Shown here piece by piece: positions 15,301-21,333 of a stretch of DNA of 26,735 bases (positions within the stretch are counted from its first letter, which is position 1; the number at the start of each line of letters is the position of its first letter). This DNA is from a virus: positions 1 through 26,735 of IMG/VR virus record IMGVR_UViG_3300036046_000030; one strand, given 5' to 3'. The notes under the pieces were generated by a model that worked only from the letters and a program-made list of their open reading frames with translations, searched no databases and was not told where the DNA came from. A program made the position numbers and the translations under genes.

Positions 15301-15338
15301 GACGATACCTGTAACGGAGGGAAGGGTAGGCGGCGCGT

Positions 15339-15367
15339 TACATACGGCTTTAATGAAAAGATCACAA
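15339..15367 (-). promoter_or_regulatory. Promoter, TTGTGA-N17-TATGTA
   Basis: Minus strand TTGTGA (15367-15362), 17 bases, TATGTA (15344-15339), about 40 bases before the ATG at 15300. CCATTACA motifs flank its upstream side (15386-15393 and 15417-15440), so they could act as operators. The -35 box departs from the TTGC of other promoters. Confidence 0.5.
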
Positions 15368-15385
15368 GTGCTATACAAGGGCGTT

Positions 15386-15629
15386 CCATTACAACCCGCG
15401 GCCGGCCTCTATTCGATGTAATGGTGTAATGGTGTAATGGTCACCTCCCTATAACGGTAATAATGTATTTGCATAGTATAGTATTTCAGGGTACCCCTTC
15501 TGTATTCGTCAGTAGTTCCATTACGAACTACTTGCCTACCACTGTTTCGGGCCAGTTCCATTACACTATAGGTCTGACAGGGCTGTGATAGTTACATATC
15601 GAGCATCGGTTCCGAAGTATCGGTAATGG
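15386..15629. repeat. CCATTACA motif group, including three perfect tandem copies
   Basis: CCATTACA occurs on the plus strand at 15386-15393 and 15558-15565, with CCATTACG at 15518-15525. The inverted form TGTAATGG occurs three times head to tail without spacing at 15417-15440, and GGTAATGG at 15622-15629. It differs by one base from CCACTACA, so it is probably read by the same or a related protein. Confidence 0.8.
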
Positions 15630-15667
15630 TGATCGCTCAACTTATTCGACACGGCTGCGGCGTGTGT

Positions 15668-15773
15668 CCACTACAGCGGTGTCCACTATACTGGCGTCAC
15701 CACTATAGGCAGGTCTCCACTACACCGGTGTTCAGAATAGGCGTGTGTCCACTACAGGTGACGCTCCACTACA
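15668..15773 (+). repeat. Iteron cluster CCACTAYA x6, mostly 15-17 base spacing
   Basis: CCACTACA or CCACTATA begins at 15668, 15683, 15700, 15717, 15749 and 15766. Steps are 15, 17, 17, 32 and 17 bases; the 32-base gap contains a degenerate copy near 15731 (TTCAGAATA). The regular step is close to one and a half helical turns. Flanks are variable, so the octamer is the conserved core. Same orientation as the cluster at 12507-12628. Confidence 0.85.
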
Positions 15774-16173
15774 GGGAGGTCGGCGGCCTGGCGGCTCACT
15801 GTGGTCACCCTCGATCGGTGCTCGGCCTGGTAGCCGATGGCCGCCTGGGGAGAGTCGTCGAGCGGCGACGTCGCTGAACTACGACGCATCCGATCCTGAG
15901 CCGACCCATCGACCTAGCACGGGGAGCCGCCTGGGTCAAGCCGGCTAGCAGCTTCGAGTCTCGGCCGGCCTATTCAGTAACTGGAACTGTTACTGTTGCC
16001 ATTCAGCCTGGTAGGCGCGCCTACAGCAAGTCGACCTAACTGTAAAGCGAAAACAGACCTGGACGAGTCGAAAAGGTGTGGAAAACCGACACATCGACAT
16101 AAAGGCCGATTTAAGCCGGCTACAGCCGGATCGAGGGCGGTGCGGTGTACTGGTATAGAAAAATGAATGTTGC

Positions 16174-16214
16174 CGAAAATCGGATTTTCGACGGTTGTCC
16201 CCTTGCACAACCGT
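16174..16214. promoter_or_regulatory. Two adjacent dyads, operator candidates
   Basis: CGAAAATC (16174-16181) and GATTTTCG (16183-16190) form a near-perfect palindrome around one G. Immediately after, ACGGTTGT (16191-16198) and ACAACCGT (16207-16214) form an exact inverted repeat with an eight-base gap. The second dyad covers the -35 box of the promoter at 16203-16231, where a bound repressor would block RNA polymerase. Confidence 0.6.
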
Positions 16215-16231
16215 TTCAGATGCTATAGGCG
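16203..16231 (+). promoter_or_regulatory. Promoter, TTGCAC-N17-TAGGCG
   Basis: TTGCAC (16203-16208), 17 bases, TAGGCG (16226-16231), overlapped by the inverted repeat at 16191-16214. It would be the distal of two promoters for the gene at 16361. Confidence 0.45.
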
Positions 16232-16264
16232 GGCGCCGAAGCATTGCTCCCCGAAAAGCCGGCT

Positions 16265-16294
16265 GCAAAAATAGTTCGAGCTCGATGCGTTTTT
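16265..16294 (+). promoter_or_regulatory. Dyad element upstream of a rightward promoter (copy 3)
   Basis: A 30-base element: GCAAAAATAGTTCGAG followed by CTCGATGCGTTTTT. The centre TCGAGCTCGA is a perfect palindrome, and the two halves match at about 10 of 14 positions when inverted. It ends four bases before the -35 box at 16299, the same arrangement as at 13719 and 13003. Confidence 0.68.
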
Positions 16295-16298
16295 GGGG

Positions 16299-16327
16299 TT
16301 TACATCGGCTCCCCCATATCCGAGTAT
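16299..16327 (+). promoter_or_regulatory. Promoter, TTTACA-N17-GAGTAT
   Basis: TTTACA (16299-16304), 17 bases, GAGTAT (16322-16327), followed 33 bases later by the ATG at 16361. It shares the upstream dyad and the -10 box with the promoter at 13751-13779. Confidence 0.6.
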
Positions 16328-16360
16328 GTATATGCGCAATGCAGCGCCGGAGGACGACCC

Positions 16361-16585
16361 ATGGCCCAGCTGACCCACCCCGCCTTCTACGTGGCCGAGA
16401 TTCACGCGGACCACGACTTCAATAAGCAGGTGGCTCGCAACGCATGGAGCACCCTGCAAGCCGCTCGCGATTGGGCGGATGGGTGGATCGCTGACCAGCT
16501 GATGCACGACAAGCGTGCGGACCCCACCTTCGACGGATACAGCTACAGCTACGTCGTCGTTGAGTTCGTCGTCCAGGACATCTGA
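16361..16585 (+). CDS. Unknown 74-residue protein
   Basis: Starts at the ATG at 16361 with GGAGGACGACCC before it. The N-terminal two thirds are helical (VARNAWSTLQAARDWADGWI) and the C-terminal end is a beta-like YSYSYVVVEFVVQDI. No known motif. It is the first gene after the gene-free region and has the most elaborate promoter region in the window (two promoters, a dyad element and an operator candidate), which points to tight control, possibly very early or regulatory expression. Confidence 0.8.
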   Translation: MAQLTHPAFYVAEIHADHDFNKQVARNAWSTLQAARDWADGWIADQLMHDKRADPTFDGYSYSYVVVEFVVQDI

Positions 16586-16617
16586 CCCCTTCACCCCTAC
16601 CCTACGGAGCTACCCCT

Positions 16618-17022
16618 ATGTGCGCCATCTTTGACCAGCTCACCCGCGCCCTGTCCCAGCAAGGGTCGACGCTCGACCTCGGGTGCGACCCCGGCGACCG
16701 CACCGTGCGAGCCCGGGTCATGGACGCCGAGTGCAATGAACTGTTCGCTGCCGAGGTGACCTTCAGAGTCGCCCGGTGGCTTACCCGTGACGCCGTCCGC
16801 ATCATGTGGAACGAGGACGACGCCAACCTCGAGGAGTGGGACGACGTGCTGCTCCGCGCAATCGAGTCGGGCGTCGCTACCCTGAAGCAGCCCGAGCGGC
16901 CCGTGCTCAGGCACGCGCACCCCGCGATCACCCTTCAGCAGGCTATCGACCTGCTGAAGTGCCACACGGGCAAGCGCCGCGTCACGGTGTCGATCGACGG
17001 TATCGACTGGTCGGTAGCGTAA
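16618..17022 (+). CDS. Unknown 134-residue protein
   Basis: ATG at 16618 with GGAGCTACCCCT before it. The protein is mixed alpha/beta and acidic (WNEDDANLEEWDDVLL) with a basic C-terminal part (HTGKRRVTVSIDGIDWSVA). No catalytic motif was recognised. It follows the 74-residue gene by 32 bases and is ended by a hairpin with T-tract at 17045-17083, so the two form one unit. Confidence 0.8.
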   Translation: MCAIFDQLTRALSQQGSTLDLGCDPGDRTVRARVMDAECNELFAAEVTFRVARWLTRDAVRIMWNEDDANLEEWDDVLLRAIESGVATLKQPERPVLRHAHPAITLQQAIDLLKCHTGKRRVTVSIDGIDWSVA

Positions 17023-17044
17023 CGCAACTCACATCGAACTGATC

Positions 17045-17083
17045 GGAGGCGGCCCTTATATCGAGGGTCGACCTCCTCTTTTC
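17045..17083 (+). terminator. Intrinsic terminator candidate
   Basis: GGAGG (17045-17049) pairs with CCTCC (17072-17076); inside, CCCT near 17053 can pair with AGGG near 17064. TCTTTT follows at once (17077-17082). This is the only hairpin in the window with a clear T-tract, 22 bases after the stop of the 134-residue gene. Confidence 0.65.
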
Positions 17084-17236
17084 GTATCGATCGGCCGGCA
17101 TCCGCGCAAAAATCCAGCACTCACTTCAAATCACTCGTTCTAAAATACACACAGTCCGTAGCCGGAATCTAACATCTGTTGTCTTCACCGCCTCGGTATA
17201 GTCGTCAACACATCGTCATCGCTGTGCATTTTCTAC

Positions 17237-17265
17237 TTGCACGCCACCGCGCGGCCGCGTAGGTA
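17237..17265 (+). promoter_or_regulatory. Promoter of the candidate noncoding RNA, TTGCAC-N17-TAGGTA
   Basis: TTGCAC (17237-17242), 17 bases, TAGGTA (17260-17265), with GTGCATTTTC before the -35 box as at other members. No gene with protein-like sequence begins within the next 500 bases, and the next gene has its own promoter. Transcription would start near 17272. Confidence 0.6.
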
Positions 17266-17271
17266 AGCGGT

Positions 17272-17770
17272 GGGCCCTGCGGCTCCGAGCGCGCATCCAG
17301 TAGGATTGAAAGCGGTGGATCCAGCCGTAAGGGACTTCGGGGCCAGGCCCAGGGAAGACCACCCTAAATCCTGGACGCAACGAGTGAACTAACCGAACGG
17401 GAGCGAAAGCTGAAGTTCAATCAAGCTGAGGGTCGGTCCGCGGAAGGGGTTCGCTCCTATACCGGCACTGCCCCAACGCCACGCGGTCCCCTTGGAGGTG
17501 CTTTCGGGCACTGCAGACGATGGGCACATGAACCGAAGTCGTCTGGCCGCACCATGCGTATCGCAACGGATGCCCTCCCCGGTGGGGCGGGATCACATCG
17601 GCAGTCGTGCGCAGCCGCCCGTCGTTGAGCTTCGGCTCCGGCGGGTGGCACCTTAAGCATCTTCGCACCTGTGTCGGCAGGTGTGGTCATCCCGACAGAT
17701 GGCACTGTGCGCGAGTTCGCTGGCGCATGGCACCGCACCGGCTCCGCGACTGTGTCGGGAGTCGGTGCAT
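17272..17770 (+). ncRNA. Candidate structured noncoding RNA of about 500 bases
   Basis: Between the promoter at 17237-17265 and the next at 17788-17816 there is no convincing reading frame, but there is a run of hairpins. (a) CCAGG/CCTGG (17343-17347, 17370-17374) enclosing AGGG/CCCT. (b) TGAACT/AGTTCA (17385-17390, 17414-17419) enclosing AGC-GAAA-GCT with a GNRA tetraloop. (c) CAGACGA/TCGTCTG (17514-17520, 17539-17545). (d) GCCGCCCG/CGGGTGGC (17614-17621, 17642-17649) enclosing GAGC-TTCG-GCTC with a UUCG tetraloop. (e) CACCTG/CAGGTG (17666-17671, 17678-17683). I could not match it to a known RNA class, and the 3' end is not defined. Confidence 0.5.
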
Positions 17771-17787
17771 TTGCTCTGAACTTTCGC

Positions 17788-17816
17788 TTGCATTCGGCAC
17801 CATTCGTTCCTAAGGT
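17788..17816 (+). promoter_or_regulatory. Promoter of the small-gene block, TTGCAT-N17-TAAGGT
   Basis: TTGCAT (17788-17793), 17 bases, TAAGGT (17811-17816), 30 bases before the ATG at 17847. A GTGCATTTGC tract lies upstream. One of the best members of the family; it drives the first series of overlapping small genes. Confidence 0.7.
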
Positions 17817-17846
17817 CGGTGCATCTACAGCGCAAAGGAGGCACCG

Positions 17847-18011
17847 ATGGCGCGGATACTGGCACTGCTCGAGGGTGAGTGCGTCGAGATCGAGCACCAT
17901 GCCGAGGCCGAGTTCTGGCTTCGCGGCAATCACTACTGCATCGTTGGCGATCCCGAGCGCGGGTCGTTTGACGAATCGGCTTTCGACGAGATCCTGGAGG
18001 TGGAAGGGTGA
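17847..18011 (+). CDS. Unknown 54-residue acidic protein
   Basis: ATG at 17847 with the strong ribosome binding site AAAGGAGGCACCG. The product, MARILALLEGECVEIEHHAE and on to EILEVEG, is strongly acidic. It opens the small-gene block and overlaps the next gene by GTGA. Function unknown. Confidence 0.78.
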   Translation: MARILALLEGECVEIEHHAEAEFWLRGNHYCIVGDPERGSFDESAFDEILEVEG

Positions 18012-18496
18012 CTTACGTCATCAAACCGGTCGTTCCCATCAGCGACAGGGTGGCTTGCCGGGTGCAAGAGCTCCAGATCGCCGGCGAAACGCCGAGCCAC
18101 ATCCTCTTTTCGCCCGAAGGGTACTCGAAAGCTCGCTTGGAAGCCGAGGCGCTGCTGAGATTCGGCGGCGTTGGCGAGTATGCGGTTGGCACTGCGCCGA
18201 TGGAGTACATGGGCATTCCCTACAGCATCGGGCGTCTGCCGCCTAACACCGACGATCCTGACTTCGTGGTCGATACGAAGGAGGCGGAAGCGCGGCGCAG
18301 ACCACCGCCTCCGACCGATCTTCAGCTGGCCAACCGGTTTCTCGAGATGCTCATGAGCGGTCTTGACGACTGGCTGCCGTATGCTGAGCGTGAGCTGTCG
18401 CGCGACAAGGCGATGGCCACGACGGTCGCCGAGATTCGCATCGGTGATCGGAACTATCGCGTCACTGTCGAAACCCTCGAAAGGGAACCCATCTGA
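18008..18496 (+). CDS. Unknown 162-residue protein
   Basis: Begins with the GTG at 18008 that overlaps the previous stop. Mixed alpha/beta protein with a charged central segment TKEAEARRRPPPPTDLQ and a C-terminal strand pair (AEIRIGDRNYRVTVETLE). No known motif. The stop overlaps the next ATG (TGATG). Confidence 0.8.
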   Translation: MTYVIKPVVPISDRVACRVQELQIAGETPSHILFSPEGYSKARLEAEALLRFGGVGEYAVGTAPMEYMGIPYSIGRLPPNTDDPDFVVDTKEAEARRRPPPPTDLQLANRFLEMLMSGLDDWLPYAERELSRDKAMATTVAEIRIGDRNYRVTVETLEREPI

Positions 18497-18870
18497 TGTT
18501 TGACAGACAACAGATCATTCGAATCTTGCAAAGAGGGTTTGTCGCCGAACGAAGCCGCATTCACGGCGGCGGATTCTATGTCGTGGCGCTTGATGGGACA
18601 CGGGACGGCATATTCTACACCGACCCCGATGATGCTGAAGAGCATCTCGCAGGGCTACGGGCGGATGCAATCCTGAACTTGGGAAGAATCAGTCCGTCTG
18701 AGGACCTGCTTACCAACGATGAAGCCGCCAACATCCTCGGAATCCGTCCGAATACACTCGAAATCTGGCGGCATAAGGGGAAGGGTCCCAAGTACATCAA
18801 ACTTGGGACAGGGAAAAGCTCGCCCATTCGCTATCGCCGCACTGACATTCAGGTTTGGATGAATCAATGA
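18496..18870 (+). CDS. Protein with C-terminal excisionase-like HTH
   Basis: A 124-residue DNA-binding protein. Residues 1-65 are an unknown domain (FYVVALDGTRDGIFYTDPDD). From about 71 on, LLTNDEAANILGIRPNTLEI, WRHKGKGPKYIKLG and IRYRRTDIQVWM form the typical HTH_17/excisionase winged helix. Such proteins act as repressors or recombination directionality factors; no integrase is seen in the window, so a regulatory role is more likely. ATG overlaps the preceding stop, and its own stop overlaps the next ATG (ATGA). Confidence 0.85.
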   Translation: MFDRQQIIRILQRGFVAERSRIHGGGFYVVALDGTRDGIFYTDPDDAEEHLAGLRADAILNLGRISPSEDLLTNDEAANILGIRPNTLEIWRHKGKGPKYIKLGTGKSSPIRYRRTDIQVWMNQ

Positions 18871-19049
18871 AGAAGTTCACTGTCCACACGACCTACGGGC
18901 GCAAGCTGTCAACGTGGGGCGTCGACCAGGACGCGGCTGAACGCCGTGTTGCTGCCGACCTCGCTCGTGACAGTCCGGGCGAAGAGGTCTATTTCAGCAG
19001 CCAGATTCCTGGCGAACCCGTGCCGAAACCGCGCCGGCGCATGTTCTGA
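18867..19049 (+). CDS. Unknown 60-residue basic protein
   Basis: ATG at 18867 overlaps the HTH gene stop by four bases. The protein has a helical middle (QDAAERRVAADLARDSPGEE) and a basic proline-rich end (PVPKPRRRMF). Its pattern of a short strand, a helix and a strand resembles other small proteins in this block such as that at 21850. Function unknown. Confidence 0.72.
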   Translation: MKKFTVHTTYGRKLSTWGVDQDAAERRVAADLARDSPGEEVYFSSQIPGEPVPKPRRRMF

Positions 19050-19369
19050 TGAAGCGTCCTTGGCGATCACGCTTGCCGGCAGGGCCGCATCCTGGGTACT
19101 GCGACCTGAAGGTCGTCGTGAAGGTGCGGGACGACGTGCATCCGATCTGGATCACGCGGCGCAAGGTCGGCGGCCAGCGCGCTAGCCCAGCGGTCAAGTA
19201 CACGCTTGCGTGTGCTCGCGAGTCGCTGTACTACTGGACTGAAGTCCGCCCTGACCTTGGGCCGGGCGATGACATCGTGAAGGCGATGCGGGGAGCCATC
19301 GCAGCCGTGGAGGGGCGCAATGATCGTGAGCGAGGAGCGGATGGACGCGACCATGAAAGTGAGGACTGA
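19049..19369 (+). CDS. Unknown 106-residue basic protein
   Basis: ATG at 19049 in a TGATG overlap. It is basic at the start (MKRPWRSRLPAGPHPG) with strand-rich VVVKVRDDVHPIWITRRKV and a charged tail. The 3' end overlaps the next frame by about 50 bases, more than elsewhere in the block, so the exact stop or the start of the neighbour deserves care. No motif recognised. Confidence 0.68.
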   Translation: MKRPWRSRLPAGPHPGYCDLKVVVKVRDDVHPIWITRRKVGGQRASPAVKYTLACARESLYYWTEVRPDLGPGDDIVKAMRGAIAAVEGRNDRERGADGRDHESED

Positions 19370-19490
19370 GCTGCTTCGGCTTGCCGAGTCCCAGCTCGAG
19401 TCGGACGGTGTCCGCTACAGGTGCATGATGGAAGACATCACCGTTCGCTTCTGGACGATGGAGCGGGTCTGTCAGGCCTGGGGCCTGTGA
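19320..19490 (+). CDS. Unknown 56-residue protein
   Basis: ATG at 19320 with GGAGGGGCGCA before it; an in-frame ATG at 19341 with GAGGAGCGG is an alternative. The product is helical and ends MERVCQAWGL. It overlaps the end of the previous gene by 50 bases and the next start by GTGA. Support comes from the ribosome binding site and the overlap pattern, not homology. Confidence 0.55.
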   Translation: MIVSEERMDATMKVRTELLRLAESQLESDGVRYRCMMEDITVRFWTMERVCQAWGL

Positions 19491-19741
19491 CCCGTTCGCC
19501 CGAGGACGAGGAGCACGCGCGCAAGGTGCGCCTGGCGTGTGAACACGTCTGGACCACATACCCTCTGATGCGGGCCAACGGCCTTGTGCCCTGGGTCGAC
19601 GGGAAGGACCACGAATACGGCGGATACATGCTGCCGCTGGAGACACAAGATGCGCCGCCTCAACCCGCCCAGGAGCCCTCTACAGCGGAGGCTTGCTCCT
19701 CTATACCGGCATTCCTCAGGAGACTCGCGGAAGATGATTGA
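19487..19741 (+). CDS. Unknown 84-residue protein
   Basis: Begins with GTG at 19487 in a GTGA overlap. N-terminal helix SPEDEEHARKVRLACEHVWT, middle VPWVDGKDHEYGGYMLPLET, and a P/S-rich segment before the helical C-terminus AFLRRLAEDD. No recognised motif. It overlaps the next gene by eight bases. Confidence 0.7.
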   Translation: MTRSPEDEEHARKVRLACEHVWTTYPLMRANGLVPWVDGKDHEYGGYMLPLETQDAPPQPAQEPSTAEACSSIPAFLRRLAEDD

Positions 19742-20081
19742 TCAACAGTACGATGACGACTGCCTCGTTTGCTGCCTGAGCCATGTGCTCGGCATCCCGT
19801 ACAGCGACATCCCGAACTTCGTACGGAAGTACGAAGCCGGGTGGCGGCAGGAGATGGATCTCTGGCTTGAAGGCTTCCACTCGATCGAGTGCATCGCTTT
19901 CGACGGCTGGTACCCGAGGAAGGGCGTGTACATGGTCGACGGGTTCACCGAGCGCGGCACTCCTCACATTGTCGTGTACAGCGGCCGCGACATGGTGATG
20001 GATCCGCACCGAAGCCGCGCGGGGCTGAGCGAGATTCGCCGCACCTATTGGCTGATGCCGCTGAGCCCGCACGTGGCCTAA
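19734..20081 (+). CDS. Papain-like cysteine peptidase-fold protein
   Basis: A 115-residue protein whose layout fits small papain-like/C39-like folds in phages: DDDCLVCCLSHVLGIPYSDI (nucleophile Cys near residue 10 at the start of a helix, after Gln4), GTPHIVVYSGRD (His in a strand) and VMDPHRS (Asp), giving a Cys-His-Asp triad. The loop SIECIAFDGWYPRKGVYM lies between. It could process a protein or bind a partner as an inactive fold; the substrate is unknown. ATG at 19734 lies in the 3' end of the previous gene and the unit ends here. Confidence 0.78.
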   Translation: MIDQQYDDDCLVCCLSHVLGIPYSDIPNFVRKYEAGWRQEMDLWLEGFHSIECIAFDGWYPRKGVYMVDGFTERGTPHIVVYSGRDMVMDPHRSRAGLSEIRRTYWLMPLSPHVA

Positions 20082-20104
20082 TGTGGTCATTGTGAACTAA
20101 TCGC

Positions 20105-20133
20105 TTGCAATCAGTTCCGAACCGTGCGATAAA
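20105..20133 (+). promoter_or_regulatory. Promoter, TTGCAA-N17-GATAAA
   Basis: TTGCAA (20105-20110), 17 bases, GATAAA (20128-20133), about 35 bases before the ATG at 20169, in the gap after the papain-fold gene. Confidence 0.65.
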
Positions 20134-20168
20134 GGTCGTGCGGCGCAGTGCCGCGCAAGGAGAGCACA

Positions 20169-20477
20169 ATGAAGAAGCAGAACCGCGTCTGGATCCAGGC
20201 GGAACTCCCGGAGAACCCCGTTGACGATCGCTACTATCGCGAAGCGGACGAACGGGCCGCGCAGATGACGAACCTGCTCCGGCGCCTGGGGATGCAGAAG
20301 ACCCGAATCGAGTTCAACCGGAAGTACTTCAAGTACTCGTCGGTCGACACCGAATCGGGCACCTTCAAGATCCTCGAGGATCACGGGGACTGGTTCAACC
20401 TCGAGTACTTCGGTCGCGAGATCGAGGAGGTTCGCCCGCTGACCGACGCCGACGCCTTCAACAGCATGACGGTCTGA
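20169..20477 (+). CDS. Unknown 102-residue charged protein
   Basis: ATG at 20169 after AAGGAGAGCACA. It has a charged helical N-terminal half (YYREADERAAQMTNLLRRLG) and a beta-rich, aromatic C-terminal half (EFNRKYFKYSSVD, GDWFNLEYFGREIEEV). No motif recognised. It stands alone between a promoter and the hairpin at 20498-20523. Confidence 0.8.
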   Translation: MKKQNRVWIQAELPENPVDDRYYREADERAAQMTNLLRRLGMQKTRIEFNRKYFKYSSVDTESGTFKILEDHGDWFNLEYFGREIEEVRPLTDADAFNSMTV

Positions 20478-20494
20478 TCCGACCAACAAGACGC

Positions 20495-20523
20495 TTGCCC
20501 CTGCGGCCGAAAGGTCGTAGGGG
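20495..20523 (+). promoter_or_regulatory. Hairpin coinciding with promoter TTGCCC-N17-TAGGGG
   Basis: TTGCCC (20495-20500) and TAGGGG (20518-20523) are 17 bases apart. The same bases form an 11-base-pair hairpin, 20498-20508 with 20513-20523, with a GAAA tetraloop and two G-U pairs. It may end the previous transcript, start the next, or both. No T-tract follows. Confidence 0.5.
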
Positions 20524-20552
20524 TAAGTTCTAGAGCAAACAAGGAGGCACCC

Positions 20553-20927
20553 TTGCTCGACTACGGAAAGATTCTCGACGAGGCTCACAAGGCCGCTGCG
20601 AAGGCCCAGCTCGGGATGACCGAGCAGCCTATGAACTGCGGCTTCGCCTGGGTCAAGGTTTCCGGCAACAGTGGTCTGGCGAACTACTGCCGCAAGCAGA
20701 TGAAGCAGCGCCAGGAACTGCACGACAAGAAGCAGATCGGACCTCGCACGTTGGCTGAGGGTGCGCAGCACTTCGGTTCGCGCAGCGAGACTGGCGGCTG
20801 GCGTTGGTCGTACGTCGGGCTCTTCACCGGCCAGGACATGGACATCAAGGCAGCCGGCTGCCGCGCGTTCCAAGACGTGCTGGCCAACTACGGCATCGCC
20901 GCGACCGTCGAAACGAGGCTGGACTGA
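20553..20927 (+). CDS. Unknown 124-residue protein with TTG start
   Basis: The start is TTG at 20553, set by a perfect AAGGAGG six to seven bases before it; there is no ATG nearby. The product has an N-terminal helix (KILDEAHKAAAKAQ), the patch MNCGFAWVKVSGNSGLANYC and a C-terminal GYR-like mixed region (AGCRAFQDVLANYGIAATVE). The pattern of C, G and W resembles a phage family of unknown function, but I cannot name it. Confidence 0.82.
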   Translation: MLDYGKILDEAHKAAAKAQLGMTEQPMNCGFAWVKVSGNSGLANYCRKQMKQRQELHDKKQIGPRTLAEGAQHFGSRSETGGWRWSYVGLFTGQDMDIKAAGCRAFQDVLANYGIAATVETRLD

Positions 20928-21178
20928 TGGCCGACGTTCCGGTTCGCTCTTTCTGTGTCACGATTCAATGGCCCGGGAAAGAGCCTATGCTGCTCGGCGG
21001 AGGCAAGTCCTTCTATGTCGAAGGTGCGAATCCGCCCCAGCATGTGGTCGACAAAGTGGCGCGCGATGCAGTCCACTCGTGGATCTCGCACTGTCTGCCC
21101 GACGGTACACCGCTTCCCCGCATTGAGGCGGTCATGTGGGGCTCGCTGATCTTCGTTCCCGAGGAGGATTGGAAGTGA
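20927..21178 (+). CDS. Unknown 83-residue protein
   Basis: ATG at 20927 in a TGATG overlap. Compact mixed fold: strand VRSFCVTIQWPG, a helix PQHVVDKVARDAVHSWI, and a final strand SLIFVPEEDW. Stop overlaps the next GTG (GTGA). Unknown function. Confidence 0.74.
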   Translation: MADVPVRSFCVTIQWPGKEPMLLGGGKSFYVEGANPPQHVVDKVARDAVHSWISHCLPDGTPLPRIEAVMWGSLIFVPEEDWK

Positions 21179-21333
21179 GCGCCCGATACATCGTCGAAAC
21201 TGACAAGGGTGTTCGGGTCGCTCCTGACGAAGGGCAGAAGCTGCTCGGGCACCCTGCGGCGCTCAAGATCCAGAAGCGCCTCAAGCAGGAGAGCGGGTCC
21301 GAACTCGGATACCGCATCAAACGGGTCAGTTGA
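21175..21333 (+). CDS. Unknown 52-residue protein
   Basis: GTG start at 21175 in a GTGA overlap. Basic, short helix AALKIQKRLKQESG. Stop overlaps the next ATG (TGATG). Support comes only from overlap pattern and coding-like composition. Confidence 0.6.
   Translation: MSARYIVETDKGVRVAPDEGQKLLGHPAALKIQKRLKQESGSELGYRIKRVS

Larger units (their letters stand above)
15301..16190. other. Gene-free region, candidate replication origin/control region
   Basis: No credible gene lies between 15301 and 16360. The left part holds CCATTACA motifs on both strands, an AT-rich stretch unusual for this window (about 15440-15490, with TAATAATGTATTTGCATAGT), and six CCACTAYA iterons. A promoter-like TTGCAT-N17-TACCCC lies at 15469-15497, pointing into the iterons. 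The part from 15781 to 16160 is GC-rich and I see no clear element there apart from short dyads such as GCCGGCTACAGCCGG. Iterons plus an AT-rich stretch are typical of origins; no function is proven. Confidence 0.5.

Noticed and set aside
15557-15780. T7-like RNA polymerase promoters, because CACTATAGG and CTCCACTACAGGGAGG resemble the T7 consensus end
   Set aside because: The upstream TAATACGA half is missing in all copies, copies are 15-27 bases apart, and no single-subunit RNA polymerase gene is seen; iterons explain the pattern better.
15626-15877. 83-residue rightward frame through the iterons
   Set aside because: No ribosome binding site and the sequence is the translation of the repeats and GC-rich spacer.
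17411-17433. tRNA T-loop-like GTTCAATC
   Set aside because: No matching five-base T-stem, no acceptor stem or anticodon arm; it belongs to the TGAACT/AGTTCA hairpin.
17457-17933. 158-residue leftward and 68- and 191-residue rightward frames across the candidate RNA
   Set aside because: No ribosome binding site, unlikely residue composition (C, R, P, H), and overlap with hairpins and with the following real gene.
18496-18870. Excisionase with a lysogeny module
   Set aside because: No integrase, repressor-type cI or attachment site was seen in the window; HTH_17 proteins also act as ordinary regulators.
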